This document shows, one piece after another, positions 1 to 9,557 of a stretch of 64,000 nt of DNA; within the stretch, counting starts at the first letter, position 1, and the number at the start of each line of letters is the position of its first letter. The translations under genes were made by a program, and so were the position numbers. The notes below the pieces were generated by a model. It was not told the DNA's origin, did no database searches, and was given only the letters and a program-made list of their open reading frames with translations. This DNA is from Symsagittifera roscoffensis (taxonomy: Eukaryota > Xenacoelomorpha > Acoela > Convolutidae). Where the stretch lies: positions 7,105,671-7,169,670 of the forward strand of contig NC_087064.1 in assembly GCF_963678635.1 (NCBI RefSeq), read 5' to 3'.

Positions 1-194
1 CCATGATACGAGCAGTCTTGTTTGATTTGGCATAGTGTGCGTAAATTTTTCGAATCCGATATTAATTAATTTTTCTTGTATAAAATTTTGAAGTGACCAA
101 TTGCCAAAAAAAAGAATTCCTTGTCTTGGCGAAAATTGCGCTTTCAGAATTGCACCTCGGTCAAAAGTTCTACTAAAGAGATGCGGGTAATTTT

Positions 195-413
195 GGCTCT
201 TTTCCACTTTCCTCCCACCTTTCAAAATATCGAGTTTTATGTTTGTTTTTTGTAATATTACGGCTAAATGCGTGATGTTACGAAGTAAAGTATGAAGAAC
301 AAATCTGTTCACTGTTGTCGATTTGTTCACCACGCCAAGTTTCATTGCATTATGACAACGTTAAATAAGCTTTTCAAAATTGATTTTAAAGGGGGGGAAA
401 CTGGAAAAGAGCC
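195..413. mobile_element. MITE, type A, with 8-bp target duplication
   Basis: A 219-bp non-coding element begins GGCTCTTTTCC and ends GGAAAAGAGCC, a perfect 11-bp terminal inverted repeat. A C-rich stretch lies just inside the left end and a G-run inside the right end. The flanks are GTAATTTT at 187-194 and again at 414-421, an exact 8-bp target duplication. The internal sequence (plus-strand core around 255-360) recurs in four other copies in this window. It has no coding capacity, so it must be moved by a transposase encoded elsewhere. An 8-bp duplication fits hAT, Merlin, P-like or similar DNA transposons; the termini do not let me choose. Confidence 0.9.
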
Positions 414-1410
414 GTAATTTTTAATGGTACAGCTTATTTTTCTATATAATCTTTGACACATAACATCTCTTCACTTTTTTTGGATGAGACGTTAGGATAC
501 TTCTCAACATTCTTCGATTGAGGCTAAATTTCAAATCGGCTGATTTACCGATGAGTTCCTTATTTGTAATAGCCGTGCTATGTGATTGTTGTTCATTTCA
601 ATTAATTGAATACTAAACGCAGCTACTGACATCTTTGGAGTCCAAATACGTGCGTCCATAAACCTGTTGATTTCTTTTCCAACTGCGAAACAGTATAAAA
701 TATTAGCAGGACTTATTTCCTAAAAATTTGTCGTGATTGTGTTTTCAATAACTTGTACATATGAAGTTCTTTTTACCAAAGTTAGTTTCTTCTCAACTCA
801 AAGATCTTTTTCTGATTGTTATTTACGGGCTCTGAACAAGAAACTAAAAAATCTTTTGAATTGTTAGTCTAGGATATCAAGTTTTTTTTGCTTGTAAATC
901 CGTGCGCTAAAACATTTTAATGAGGAACAGGTTGCGCATAAATTTTGCTACGTAAGTCCTACAATTTTGCCTACCGATTCAAATGCTGATAAACCTCTCA
1001 TTAACCCAACAACGTTTTTATAAAGCCTACAATAAGTGGAACTTAGTGCTTAAAATGGTGTGTCGGTAATGATTTTTTATTAAAAACTTTTTTAAAATTT
1101 CATCGTTTCTTGTAAGTCCAACACTACTCCATAAAGCTTAAAGAGCAGTTGGAACATTCAGGGCATCTTCTTTTAAAGTTGAAATTCAATTTTGAGGGGA
1201 GTGGGAAAAGAGCCCAAACGTTATACTAAAAAGTTATGAAAAAAACGGAGTCAGTTAGATACAGAAAAAGAGTACAGATGTCTACAAACAGATGTTTACC
1301 GCGGTGAGATAATTTCATTAAATATAGATGACTAGAATTAAGAATTATGCATACACCACTTGCCATGCAACTAACTGACCTTTTATTTTAGAAACCCGCT
1401 TTCAAATTTG
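414..1410. other. gene-free stretch with one MITE fragment
   Basis: I see no gene here. At about 1185-1214 an isolated right-hand MITE end (G-run followed by GGGAAAAGAGCC) remains from a truncated type A element. The rest is AT-rich and not recognised. Confidence 0.6.
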
Positions 1411-1630
1411 GGCTCTTTTCCAGTTCCCCCCCTTTCAAATACCGAGTTTTATGTTTGTTTTACGTGTTATTACGGCTAAATGCGTGATGTTACGCTGTAA
1501 AGTATGAAGAACAAATCTGATTAGAATTGTCGATTTGTTCACCACGCCAAATTTCATTGCATTATGACAATGTTAAATAGACTTTTCAGTATTGAAATTG
1601 AAAGGGGGGAGGGGGAACTGGAAAAGAGCC
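1411..1630. mobile_element. MITE, type A
   Basis: Terminal inverted repeats GGCTCTTTTCC...GGAAAAGAGCC bound a 220-bp element whose interior matches the copy at 195-413 closely. The flanks are CAAATTTG on the left and AAAATTTG on the right, an 8-bp target duplication with one later mismatch. Confidence 0.88.
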
Positions 1631-1703
1631 AAAATTTGGATTAAGTTATAAGACGACACCCCCCCCCCCCCCCCCACTTCCACCTTTTAAATTTTCTTTT
1701 TTA

Positions 1704-1919
1704 GGCTCTTTTTCCTTTTCCCCCCACCAGCAAATTTTTACATGTAAACTTGTTGACCACATTGTCCGATTGTTATGAAAGTATACATGCAGACTAATAA
1801 GGCCACGACAAACATATTTGGTCTTCATACTCAGCCTCGTAAAACCGCTCGTTACTCTAATATATTGAAGCCCGTGTGAGGTAGGGGGGGGGGGGGAGGA
1901 AAAAGAGCCTTTTTTATAG
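1704..1919. mobile_element. MITE, type B
   Basis: This element shares the GGCTCTTTTTCC / GGAAAAAGAGCC terminal logic with type A, but its interior is different: a conserved core with matches to the copies at 4115, 36532, 39771 and 40108. It carries a long C-run at the left and a 13-base G-run at the right. The flanks are T-rich, so an 8-bp duplication cannot be fixed precisely (about 7 bases match). Confidence 0.8.
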
Positions 1920-2056
1920 GTATGTTCAATTATTATGGGTATTAGGGCTGAACGCGTGTCGTTTTGATGTAGGGTAAGAAGAACAAATCTCTTCACAATT
2001 GTTAGATTGTTTAAGAGGGCAAGGCAAGTTTATTGAATAATGACAGCACAGCGCTC

Positions 2057-2274
2057 GGCTCTTTTCCAAATCCCCCCTTTCAAAATCCCGAGTTTTATGT
2101 TTGTTTTACGTGTTATTACGGCTAAATGCGTCATGTTACGCTGTAAAGTATGAAGAACAAATCTGTTCACAGTTGTCGATTTGTTCACGACGTCAAATTT
2201 CATTGCGTTATGACAAACGTTAAAAAAGCTTTTCAAAATTGATTTTGAAAGGAGGGGGAAACTGGAAAAGAGCC
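2057..2274. mobile_element. MITE, type A
   Basis: A 218-bp type A copy with GGCTCTTTTCC / GGAAAAGAGCC ends. The flanking 8-mers are CAGCGCTC and CAGCACTC (7 of 8 identical), which supports a target duplication followed by one substitution. Confidence 0.88.
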
Positions 2275-2726
2275 CAGCACTCAAGCTGTTCTAAAAATGA
2301 AATTGAACGGTGAGATGGAAAAGGAAAAAGAGCCAAGATGTTTTTTTTCATCTCTTCTGAAAAAAAAGAGTATTATCGAACACGTGCTGTTATTCACTTC
2401 GAAGTTATTTAAGTTCGCATTTATCTCGAAATCCTGATATTATCAAAATTTCGAAATTCGTCGACAATTTGCAATTAGGTTCGGGTAAACAGTCAAACTC
2501 GTTCCAGACAGCCGGATTCGTTCTTAGTTCTCTTTATGGTTATCGTGTTGATTGTGGCCAGCTTCTGCTCTGACATTTAGCTCAACAAAGTCTTCGTGGC
2601 ATATTTCGTCCTCACACATTTAACGTCAAGCATTTCGCCACATATATTCAAAAAACTTAATGGCTCTTTTCCAGTTCCCAACTCCCTCGTATTTCCCATC
2701 CCCTCCCCCCCCCCACGTAAAATTAC
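2275..2726. other. MITE end fragments in gene-free DNA
   Basis: A right-hand type B end (GGAAAAAGAGCC) lies at about 2323-2334, and a left-hand type A/C end (GGCTCTTTTCC followed by C-tracts) at about 2662-2720. Neither has a partner at the expected distance, so both are remnants. No gene is seen. Confidence 0.6.
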
Positions 2727-2944
2727 GGCTCTTTTCCAGTTCCCCCCTTTCATTTTTTCTGAAATTCATTACATGAAAGTCTTTTTTTAAAATATTTTTA
2801 ATGTAATAAACTGCATTAAAACGTGTCAGCGTGAACAGCTGAACAAATTTTCACAACATTTCTAACATGAAAATTGCCGTGTGAACAATTTTTGAACATC
2901 TCTTTTTGTAATTTAACAAAGGGGGGGGGAACTGGAAAAGAGCC
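2727..2944. mobile_element. MITE, type C, with perfect 8-bp target duplication
   Basis: The termini are the same GGCTCTTTTCC / GGAAAAGAGCC as type A, but the interior is unrelated by eye, with repeated TGTTCA-like motifs and a core around 2815-2905. The flanks AAAATTAC (2719-2726) and AAAATTAC (2945-2952) are identical, which establishes the ends exactly. Confidence 0.92.
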
Positions 2945-3165
2945 AAAATTACCATCTAGATTTGATTGAGAATTGTTGTAACGACTTAACATTACAAAAA
3001 CTTCTGTCCAACTGTTCATTCGTTCACGTGAACTCGTTTTAATATCGTTTCTAACAAAAAAAAGCCTAAGTGATGGCGAGAATGGAAAAAAAACTTAGCT
3101 GTTTTGAAAGCCTTTCTAAATTTTCTAATGAAAAAATGCCTGTCACACGGTTTTGATTTATAAGA

Positions 3166-3621
3166 AAAATGCACGATAAGAGATTTTTTGTTCCAAATTG
3201 AGTTTTTTAAATGACAAAATCCTCTCAGATAGCGAAAAACGCGAACAATTTATTCTAATTCCGTGAAAAAAAAGAAACATTGTGTTTTTTAGTTCAGTTG
3301 AACACAATAAAACAAACTGGTTAAGAAAAAATTATGTTTCTTTTTTTTTCTTGCAAAAATTGTTTCCAAAAAACTGTTTCCAAAACCAGAACTCAAAAAA
3401 AACTTATCATACAAATAACATCAATGAAGAATGTGTGATAAGAGTTTTCTCCTTCCTTATAGCATAAAGTTTCTTGAAGATCCTTAAAACATAGTAATCA
3501 TTTTTAAAAAAATGCAGATGAATTAGAATGAATGGATTATGTTTTTCGTTATCTGAGAGGACTTTGGTCAATAAAAAATTTCAATTTGGAACAAAATAAT
3601 TTCCTATTGTGCATTTGTTTT
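3166..3621. mobile_element. foldback-like element with about 75-bp inverted repeats
   Basis: The sequence at 3166-3242 reappears as its reverse complement at about 3547-3619 with scattered mismatches. Shared landmarks include TTGTTCCAAATTGA on one side and its complement on the other, and the CTCTCAGATA block. The roughly 300-bp interior is AT-rich and shows no gene. It may be another MITE family or a foldback element. I could not identify a target duplication. Confidence 0.55.
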
Positions 3622-4094
3622 ACATGTTGCCGCCATTTGATTGTTATGAAAATTGACTCGCGGTCTAATTAGGCCAGGACAAACATATTTGGTCTTCATT
3701 GACAACCTTGTAAAACCACTCGGCTCTTTTCCAGTCCCCCCCCCCCTTTGTTAAATTACAAAAAGAGATGTTCAAAAATTGTTCACACGGCAATTTTCAT
3801 GTTAGAAATGTTGTGAAAATTTGTTCAGCTGTTCACGCTGACACGTTTTAATGCAGTTTATAACATTAAAAATTATTTTAAAAAGACTTTCATGTAATGA
3901 ATTTCAGAAGAAATGAAAGGGGGGGAAACTGGAAAAGAGCCAACCACTCATTACACCAGAAAATGATGCTCATGTGAGGTGGGAGGGGGGGGGGGGAGGG
4001 GGTGTGGGTTACAACTGCAACTTTCCCTGAAACCGAAGCAAGGAAGTCTTTTTTGGTAAAATTAATAGTGGGGTGGGTGGTTTGGAACAGAGCC
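3621..4094. mobile_element. MITE, type B, split by a nested MITE and damaged at both ends
   Basis: Type B core sequence runs from about 3621 to 3721 and resumes after the insertion at 3942, reaching G-runs at about 3978-4000. The left terminus is missing. The right part is disturbed: a GAGCC-like end is only found near 4094 after unrelated sequence. The clear part is the type B core interrupted by a type C element. Confidence 0.6.
3722..3941. mobile_element. MITE, type C, nested in type B
   Basis: A 220-bp type C element with GGCTCTTTTCC / GGAAAAGAGCC ends. The flanking 8-mers AACCACTC (3714-3721) and AACCACTC (3942-3949) are identical. The duplicated bases belong to the type B core on both sides, so this is a clean nested insertion. 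Confidence 0.92.
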
Positions 4095-4114
4095 GGCAAT
4101 GAAGTCCCGCAAAG

Positions 4115-4318
4115 GGCTCTTTTTCCTTTCCCCCCCACCTCACGCCAGTTTCAACTTATTAGTGTAACGAGTGGTTTTACGAGGTTGATTATGAAGACCA
4201 AATATGTTTGCCGTGGCCTTATTAGTCTGTATGTAAATTTTCATAACAATCAGACAATGTGGTAAACAAATTTACATGTAAAATTTTTCAGGTGGGGGGG
4301 GGGAAAGGAAAAAGAGCC
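4115..4318. mobile_element. MITE, type B, with perfect 8-bp target duplication
   Basis: A type B copy in the orientation opposite to 1704-1919, with GGCTCTTTTTCC / GGAAAAAGAGCC ends. The flanks CCGCAAAG (4107-4114) and CCGCAAAG (4319-4326) are identical and set the ends unambiguously. Confidence 0.92.
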
Positions 4319-4516
4319 CCGCAAAGGATTGAGAAGCTAAGTATGCTATAGTGGCCAAATGTCCTGCGAAAATAAAAGAGGCGAAAAATTTGAAAGAAAA
4401 GACTTTTTTCCAGCCCCTCCTGTCATTTTAACTAAGCTTTCATAAACTTAATTTTGGAAAAAATCAAATGTGAACTGCAAAACGTGAATTGAAGACGTAT
4501 TTTAACTAATAATTTC

Positions 4517-4733
4517 GGCTCTTTTCCAATTTCTCACCCCCCTCGTAAAATAGCAAAACACAGCTGTTCAAAAATTGTTCACACGACAATTTGCATGTAA
4601 TAAATGTTGTTAAAGTTTGTTCACCTGTTCACGCTGACACGTTTTAATGCAGTTTTCAGCATGAAAAAATATTTAAATAGACTTTCCTCTAATGAATTTC
4701 AGAAGAAGTCAAAGGGGGGACTAGAAAAGAGCC
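4517..4733. mobile_element. MITE, type C
   Basis: A type C copy of 217 bp. The right end is slightly mutated (CTAGAAAAGAGCC). The flanks ATAATTTC and ATAACTTC match at 7 of 8 bases. Confidence 0.87.
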
Positions 4734-4871
4734 ATAACTTCTCTTAGATGACAAAATTTAAGCCACTTTTGCCACTCACCCTTCCCCATATTTGAACTCC
4801 ATAATTAGAAAAAATAACATAGTCATAGCATAATACATATAAATTTTTGATCCGACTTGCAAAGAAAACGG

Positions 4872-5014
4872 AATGGCATTTTTCCAGTTTCCCATCCCCA
4901 TCGTAAAAATTGAAAATAAAGCTGTTCAAAAATTGTTCACACGGCATTTTGCATGTAAGAAATGTTGTGAACGTTTGTTCACGTGTTCACGCTGACACGT
5001 TTTATAGAGTTTAA
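4872..5014. mobile_element. MITE, type C, truncated
   Basis: The left half of a type C element is recognisable, from a mutated GGCATTTTTCC terminus to the block around the CACGCTGACACG motif, after which similarity stops. There is no right terminus, so this is a remnant. Confidence 0.7.
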
Positions 5015-5114
5015 GCATGTATTCTGCTCAATTTATTCAGTAAAAACAAAACAGAATCGGTTTTAAATTCACGAAATAAGGTCAAAATATTGTGAATACA
5101 TTAAACGTATCAAG

Positions 5115-5430
5115 CCAAAATAGTGGGGTTGATCATGCGCTGATTTATGATTTTTTCTTTAAAATCAAATAGAGTTCACGCGGTTCAATTAACAGAAACT
5201 CATTTGTAAACCAATTTTGAACCAATTCAAATATTAGCTTTTTATGTTCTGTCAGGTTCGGCTCAAATAGGATTCTCAAATGAAACAACTTAGGTGAGAA
5301 TCGATCCCACGCCGAACTCCCCGGAACGCACTATGTCTACGCTGGGCTATACAGCTGGTATTGTCAAGCGACTATACTAGCTTTATACTTTACTAGCTTT
5401 CATACTTTCAACTTTAATGCTATGTAGCAT
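5115..5430 (-). repeat. LTR (3' LTR) of the minus-strand BEL/Pao element
   Basis: About 315 bp here align by eye along their whole length with 15206-15513, with many substitutions, which marks an old insertion. Exact termini are uncertain by a few bases. A tRNA-like segment with a good T-arm lies inside it. Confidence 0.75.
5292..5360 (-). other. tRNA-like segment inside the BEL LTR
   Basis: On the minus strand this stretch contains an A-box-like TAGCCCAGCGT and, about 32 bases later, the exact B-box pattern GATCGATTC (fits GWTCRANNC). The B box sits in a 5-bp stem (GTGGG with CTCAC) around a 7-base loop, as in a tRNA T-arm. The homologous segment in the other LTR (about 15385-15450) has a mutated B box. 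It is not a functional tRNA gene as far as I can tell; it looks like a tRNA-derived pol III promoter module carried in the LTR. Confidence 0.5.
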
Positions 5431-5929
5431 TAACATCCTCCTCCCCGGAAGGAGCGAGAACCGGAACGAGCTTAACGAGCGGCCATATAATGTAGTTTCC
5501 GGAAACGGTCCTAAGGTTTGCGGAGCGTGCGGTGTTGTCTTTGCCGTAGTTTAGCGACATTATGCGTGCTAGTGGGTAGTGGTTCCTAGGGCTAGTGGAT
5601 TCACCTAACCACACCATATCTCCCGTTTTCGAAGAATATTCGGGAGGAGCATGCCACATAACTTTTTTATTGAGTGCAGCGACGTACTGACTTAACCACC
5701 ACTGCCAAATTGCGTTTGCGTACGACTGCGCACTGGCATAGCGTTTAGAGTCAGAATAGTTTTCTCTCGACCTAAGAGACGGAAACGTTAGACTGTGCTG
5801 ACCTAACAAGAAATGATTCGGCGTCAAAGCCTCAAGACTGTCTGGGTCGTCAGAAACGGGAGTGAGCGGACGGGCGTTTAGTGAACCTTCATTTACGCAT
5901 ATGGTTGTGTTCAAAATCTCGTCAGTCAA
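5420..5929 (-). pseudogene. BEL/Pao Pol C-terminus (DUF5641-like), duplicate copy 1
   Basis: A 169-codon open frame gives the C-terminal end of a BEL/Pao polyprotein. The recognisable blocks are the integrase tail (SLNARPLTPVSDDPD, then LTPNHFLLGQHS) and a downstream DUF5641-like domain with GDMVWLGES and a terminal VSGNYIIWPLVKLVPV. These domains follow the integrase in Pol and probably help bind nucleic acid or the integration complex. This copy is near-identical to 7446-7955; for example VLGQ there replaces LLGQ here. The open part is only a fragment, since the upstream integrase is frame-broken. Confidence 0.8.
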
Positions 5930-6250
5930 TTTTCATGACCCTAAGATTGCATAAAACACGCGTTTATAACTGCGCACCAGTCGCTCCCATGCTCCACCTT
6001 GATGTGGTGCACTTAACGGATTGTACTTCCATTTAATGCCTTTGTGTACGAGCGACAGTGGAGCTTCGGCGTTCCAATTTTTGATGCACAGAAGAAGCTT
6101 TTTTTCGGCTCCTTCAAAGTTCGTTCCGTTGTCCGACGAAACTATCGAGGGTGTTCCTCGCCTAGAAAAAAAAGTACTCGATAGCCATCACACAAGAACT
6201 TGTGTCCATTGATTGAACCAACACAATATGAATTGCGCGAGTCGTTAAGT
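5930..6250 (-). pseudogene. BEL/Pao integrase core remnant, duplicate copy 1
   Basis: Translating the minus strand in pieces recovers the BEL/Pao integrase core blocks seen intact at 7959-8252, including the SDNGTNFEGAEKK segment (second catalytic Asp) and the WKYNPLSAPHQGGAWER segment (catalytic Glu). Here they are split by small indels and a mutated stretch near 5970, so no continuous frame remains. Confidence 0.6.
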
Positions 6251-6442
6251 AAGTCAATAGAAAACCCCAGCGTTTCTCTGAAGATCGACGAATGGTTACA
6301 TGAAATGGTCCAAAAAATCGACGCCGCAATTTGAGAACGGTGGCTGGTGGTAACCTAGACGCTCCAAGGGATGGTCAGACATCATTGGAGTAACGGTTTT
6401 TGCTTTTCGCTTTCTACAGCACACTCATTGTGTTTCATTAGC

Positions 6443-6763
6443 TCATAGTGCAGATCTCAAGAGTAGTACAACAAATTGCTGATAATTGACGGAACGAAAG
6501 TAATCGACTGAGTGATGTTCGTGCTTAATGTGATAAAAACGGAGAAACATATGGATTAAGCGATGGCGTCGATCCGAATATATTGGAAAGCGGATTTCGA
6601 ATGCGGTTGCGGAAAGACGCTGGATACGGCCAGTGGATCTAATTAAACTGTTCGGTCCGATAAAAAGCAAATATGATAATATACGGCTCGATGTTTTCAC
6701 ATGTTTTTTAGCTGCTAATTGTTTACTTTCAGCTGGGAATGACTCTAACTGAGAAAGCTGCAA
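6443..6763 (-). pseudogene. BEL/Pao integrase N-terminal (zinc-binding) region, duplicate copy 1
   Basis: A 106-codon open stretch. The ILSYLLFIGPNSLIRSTGRI block followed by RHRLIHMFLRFYHIKHEHHS is the usual entry into BEL/Pao integrase; its His residues belong to the zinc-binding HHCC part. The matching Cys pair is not visible in this frame. Homologous to 8453-8728 in the second unit. Confidence 0.65.
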
Positions 6764-6943
6764 AAGTTTTCCTCTGCATTGACAATTCTGCTGGATAAAT
6801 TATGGCCTTATCTGGCTATCTAAAATGTCTGTGTTGTCTATGTTTAGGTGAGAGTCTCAACAGATATGCGACCAGTCGCTTTATCTCGGAGAATGAGCTA
6901 TACTCTTTCCAAGGGAAGGCATAGTCCGTGGAAATTGCAGTGC

Positions 6944-7357
6944 TCAAAAAATGGAAGATATCTTTAAACCCTCATTCAGATCGTAGACTGGACCATCCAG
7001 GCGATTTTTCTTAGTAACTTCCCTATTTGGATTGAAAGGCCAATCCCAAATTTTCAAAAAGGAAGGACCGTTTACCCAACTGCTTTGCTTGAGGTAATCA
7101 GCAGTAATAGCTCTAGTTCCGGTGTCAGCGGGGTTGTCTCCACTCAAAACATGGAACCATTGGTCAATTGTTGTTGACTCCAGAATCTCGGCTACTCGAT
7201 TAGCTACAAACACCGGATGTTTGCTTGTTGAGTTATACCACTGAAGGGCTGTAGTCCTGTCAGTCCACATGAACACTTCGGAAATACTCAGTGTCAGAGC
7301 TTTCCCGATATCATCCTTGAGGCGACTAGCAAGAAGCGCAGCTTGAAGTTCACGCAC
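6944..7357 (-). pseudogene. BEL/Pao RNase H fragment, duplicate copy 1
   Basis: The 137-codon stretch contains MWTDRTTALQW, which includes a catalytic-type Asp of BEL/Pao RNase H, then VANRVAEILEST and SGDNPADTGTRA, typical of this superfamily. It is cut at its 5' side by the tandem-duplication junction at 7351, so it begins in the middle of the domain. Homologous to the C-terminal part of 8973-9524. Confidence 0.75.
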
Positions 7358-7445
7358 TATGTATAAGATGGGCTATACAGCTGGTATTGTCAAGCGACTA
7401 TACTAGCTTTATACTTTACTAGCTTTCATACTTTCAACTTTAATG

Positions 7446-7955
7446 CTATGTAGCATTAACATCCTCCTCCCCGGAAGGAGCGAGAACCGGAACGAGCTTA
7501 ACGAGCGGCCGAATAATGTAGTTTCCGGAAACGGTCCTAAGGTTTGCGGAGCGTGCGGTGTTGTCTTTGCCGTAGTTTAGCGACATTATGCGTGCTAGTG
7601 GGTAGTGGTTCCTAGGGCTAGTGGATTCACCTAACCACACCATATCTCCCGTTTTCGAAGAATATTCGGGAGGAGCATGCCACTTAACTTTTTTATTGAG
7701 TGCAGCGACGTACTGACTTAACCACCGCTGCCAAATTGCGTTTGCGTACGACTGCGCACTGGCATAGCGTTTAGAGTCAGAATAGTTTTCTCTCGACCTA
7801 AGAGACGGAAACGTTAGACTGTGCTGACCTAACACGAAATGATTCAGCGTCAAAGCCTCAAGACTGTCTGGGTCGTCAGAAACGGGAGTGAGCGGACGGG
7901 CGTTTAGTGAACCTTCAACTACGCATATGGTTGTGTTAAAAATCTCGTCAGTCAA
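7446..7955 (-). pseudogene. BEL/Pao Pol C-terminus (DUF5641-like), duplicate copy 2
   Basis: The second-unit counterpart of 5420-5929, again 169 codons long with the same blocks (SLNARPLTPVSDDPD, GDMVWLGES, VSGNYIIRPLVKLVP). The Arg in the last block is probably ancestral, since the other copy has Trp. It is followed on the minus strand by about 95 bp of LTR edge and then by the first duplication unit. The open frame is a relic of a longer Pol frame. Confidence 0.8.
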
Positions 7956-7958
7956 CTT

Positions 7959-8252
7959 TCATGACCCTAAGATTGCATAAAACACGCGTTTATAACTGCG
8001 CACCTTTCGCTCCCATGCTCCACCTTGATGTGGTGCACTTAACGGATTGTACTTCCATTTAATGCCTTTGTGTACGAGCGACAGTGGAGCTTCGGCGTTC
8101 CAATTTTTGATGCACAGAAGAAGCTTTTTTTCGGCTCCTTCAAAGTTCGTTCCGTTGTCCGACGAAACTATCGAGGGTGTTCCTCGCCTAGAAAAAAAAG
8201 CGCTCGATAGCCATAACACATGAACTTGTGTCCATTGATTGAACCAACTCAA
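7959..8252 (-). pseudogene. BEL/Pao integrase catalytic core, duplicate copy 2
   Basis: A 97-codon stretch with RRGTPSIVSSDNGTNFEGAE (second catalytic Asp) and WKYNPLSAPHQGGAWERK (the catalytic Glu in the ER pair), the DDE-type core of BEL/Pao integrase. The first catalytic Asp lies upstream, past frame breaks. Integrase inserts the element cDNA into host DNA; this one cannot work because the frame is not continuous with the rest of pol. Confidence 0.8.
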
Positions 8253-8452
8253 TATGAATTGCGCGAGTCGTTAAGTAAGTCAATAGAAAAAACCCCAGCG
8301 TTTCTCTGAAGATCGACGAATGGTTACATGAAATGGTCCAAAAAAATCGACGCCGCAATTTGAGAACGGGGCTGGTGGTAACCTAGACGCTCCAAGGGAT
8401 GGTCAGACATCATTGGAGTAACGGTTTTCGCTTTTCGCTTTCTACAGCACAC

Positions 8453-8728
8453 TCATTGTGTTTCATTAGCTCTTAGTGCAGATCTCAAGCGTAGTACAAC
8501 AAATTGCTGATGATTGACGGAACGAAAGTAATCGACGGACTGATGTTCGTGCTTAATGTGATAAAAACGGAGAAACAATTGGATTAGGCGATGGCGTCGA
8601 TCTAAATTAATTGGAAAGCGGGTTTCGAATGCGGTTGCGGAGAGCTGCTGGATACGGCCAGTAGATCTAATTAAACTGTTCGGTCCGATAAAAAGCGAAT
8701 ATGATGATATACGGCTCGATGTTTTCAC
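8453..8728 (-). pseudogene. BEL/Pao integrase N-terminal region, duplicate copy 2
   Basis: A 91-codon open stretch matching 6443-6763, with RISSYSLFIGPNSLIRSTGR and RHRLIQLFLRFYHIKHEHQS blocks. It lies between the RNase H fragment and the integrase core, as expected for BEL/Pao order. Confidence 0.65.
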
Positions 8729-8972
8729 ATATTTTCTAGCTGCTAATTCTTTACTTTCAGCTGGGAACGACTCTAACTGAGAAAGTTGCCAAAGTTTTTC
8801 CCCTGCATTGACAATTCTGCTGGATCAATTATGGCCTTATCTGGCTATCTAAAATGTCTATGTTGTCTATGTTTAGGTGAGAGTGTCAACAGATATGCGA
8901 CCAGTCGCTTTATTTTGGAGAATGAGCTATACTCTTTCCAAGGGAAGGCATAGTCAGTGGAAACTGCAGTGC

Positions 8973-9524
8973 TCAAAAAATGGAAGATATCTTTAAACCC
9001 TCATTCAGATCGTAGACCGGACCATCCAGGCGAACTTTCTTAGTAATTTCCCTATTTGGATTGAAAGGCCAATCCCAAGTTTTCAAAAAGGAAGGGCCGT
9101 TTACCCAACTGCTTTGCTTGAGGTAATCAGCAGTAATAGCTCTAGTTCCGGTATCAGTGGGGTTGTCTCCACTCAAAACATGGAACCATTGGTAAATTGT
9201 TGTTGACTCCAGAATCTCGGCTACTCGATTAGCTACAAACACCGGATGTTTGCTTGTTGAGTTAAACCACTGAAGGGCTGTAGTCCTGTCAGTCCACATG
9301 AAATCTTCGGAAAAATTCAGTGTCAGAGCTTTCTCGATATCATCCTTCAGGCGACTAGCAAGAAGCGCAGCTTGAAGTTCCCACTTCGGAATTGAAAGCA
9401 TATGTATCGGGGCTACTCTTGCTTTACCGAAGACAAACGCTAGTTGACATTTGGAATAGGCATTTCTCTGAGCTCGAAGGAATGCTACAGAACAGAAAAC
9501 GTCCAATGAGCTATCACCGAACAT
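8973..9524 (-). pseudogene. BEL/Pao RNase H region, duplicate copy 2
   Basis: A 183-codon stretch, longer than its duplicate because it is continuous past the breakpoint at about 9379. It includes FVFGKARVAPIHMLSIPKWE, MWTDRTTALQWFNS (Asp of the RNase H active site) and SGDNPTDTGTRA, then WVNGPSFLKTWDWPF. RNase H removes the RNA strand of the RNA/DNA hybrid during reverse transcription. The frame is cut off from the RT fragment just upstream on the minus strand. Confidence 0.78.
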
Positions 9525-9557
9525 GTGCAGCTCAACCTCATCTACTGGTAAGTCAAA

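Larger units (their letters stand above)
5326..7351 (-). repeat. tandem duplication, first unit (3' pol plus LTR edge)
   Basis: This unit begins at ACGCACTATG inside the LTR (5326) and ends inside the RNase H region at 7351. The same sequence restarts at 7352 and runs to about 9379, an offset of 2,026-2,029 bp. The junction at 7351/7352 joins pol sequence straight to LTR sequence. The two units differ by scattered substitutions and small indels, so the duplication is not recent. Confidence 0.85.

Noticed and set aside
3960..4094. A complete right end for the split type B MITE
   Set aside because: After the G-runs the sequence departs from type B and a GAGCC-like end only appears near 4094 behind unrelated bases; the boundary is not reliable.
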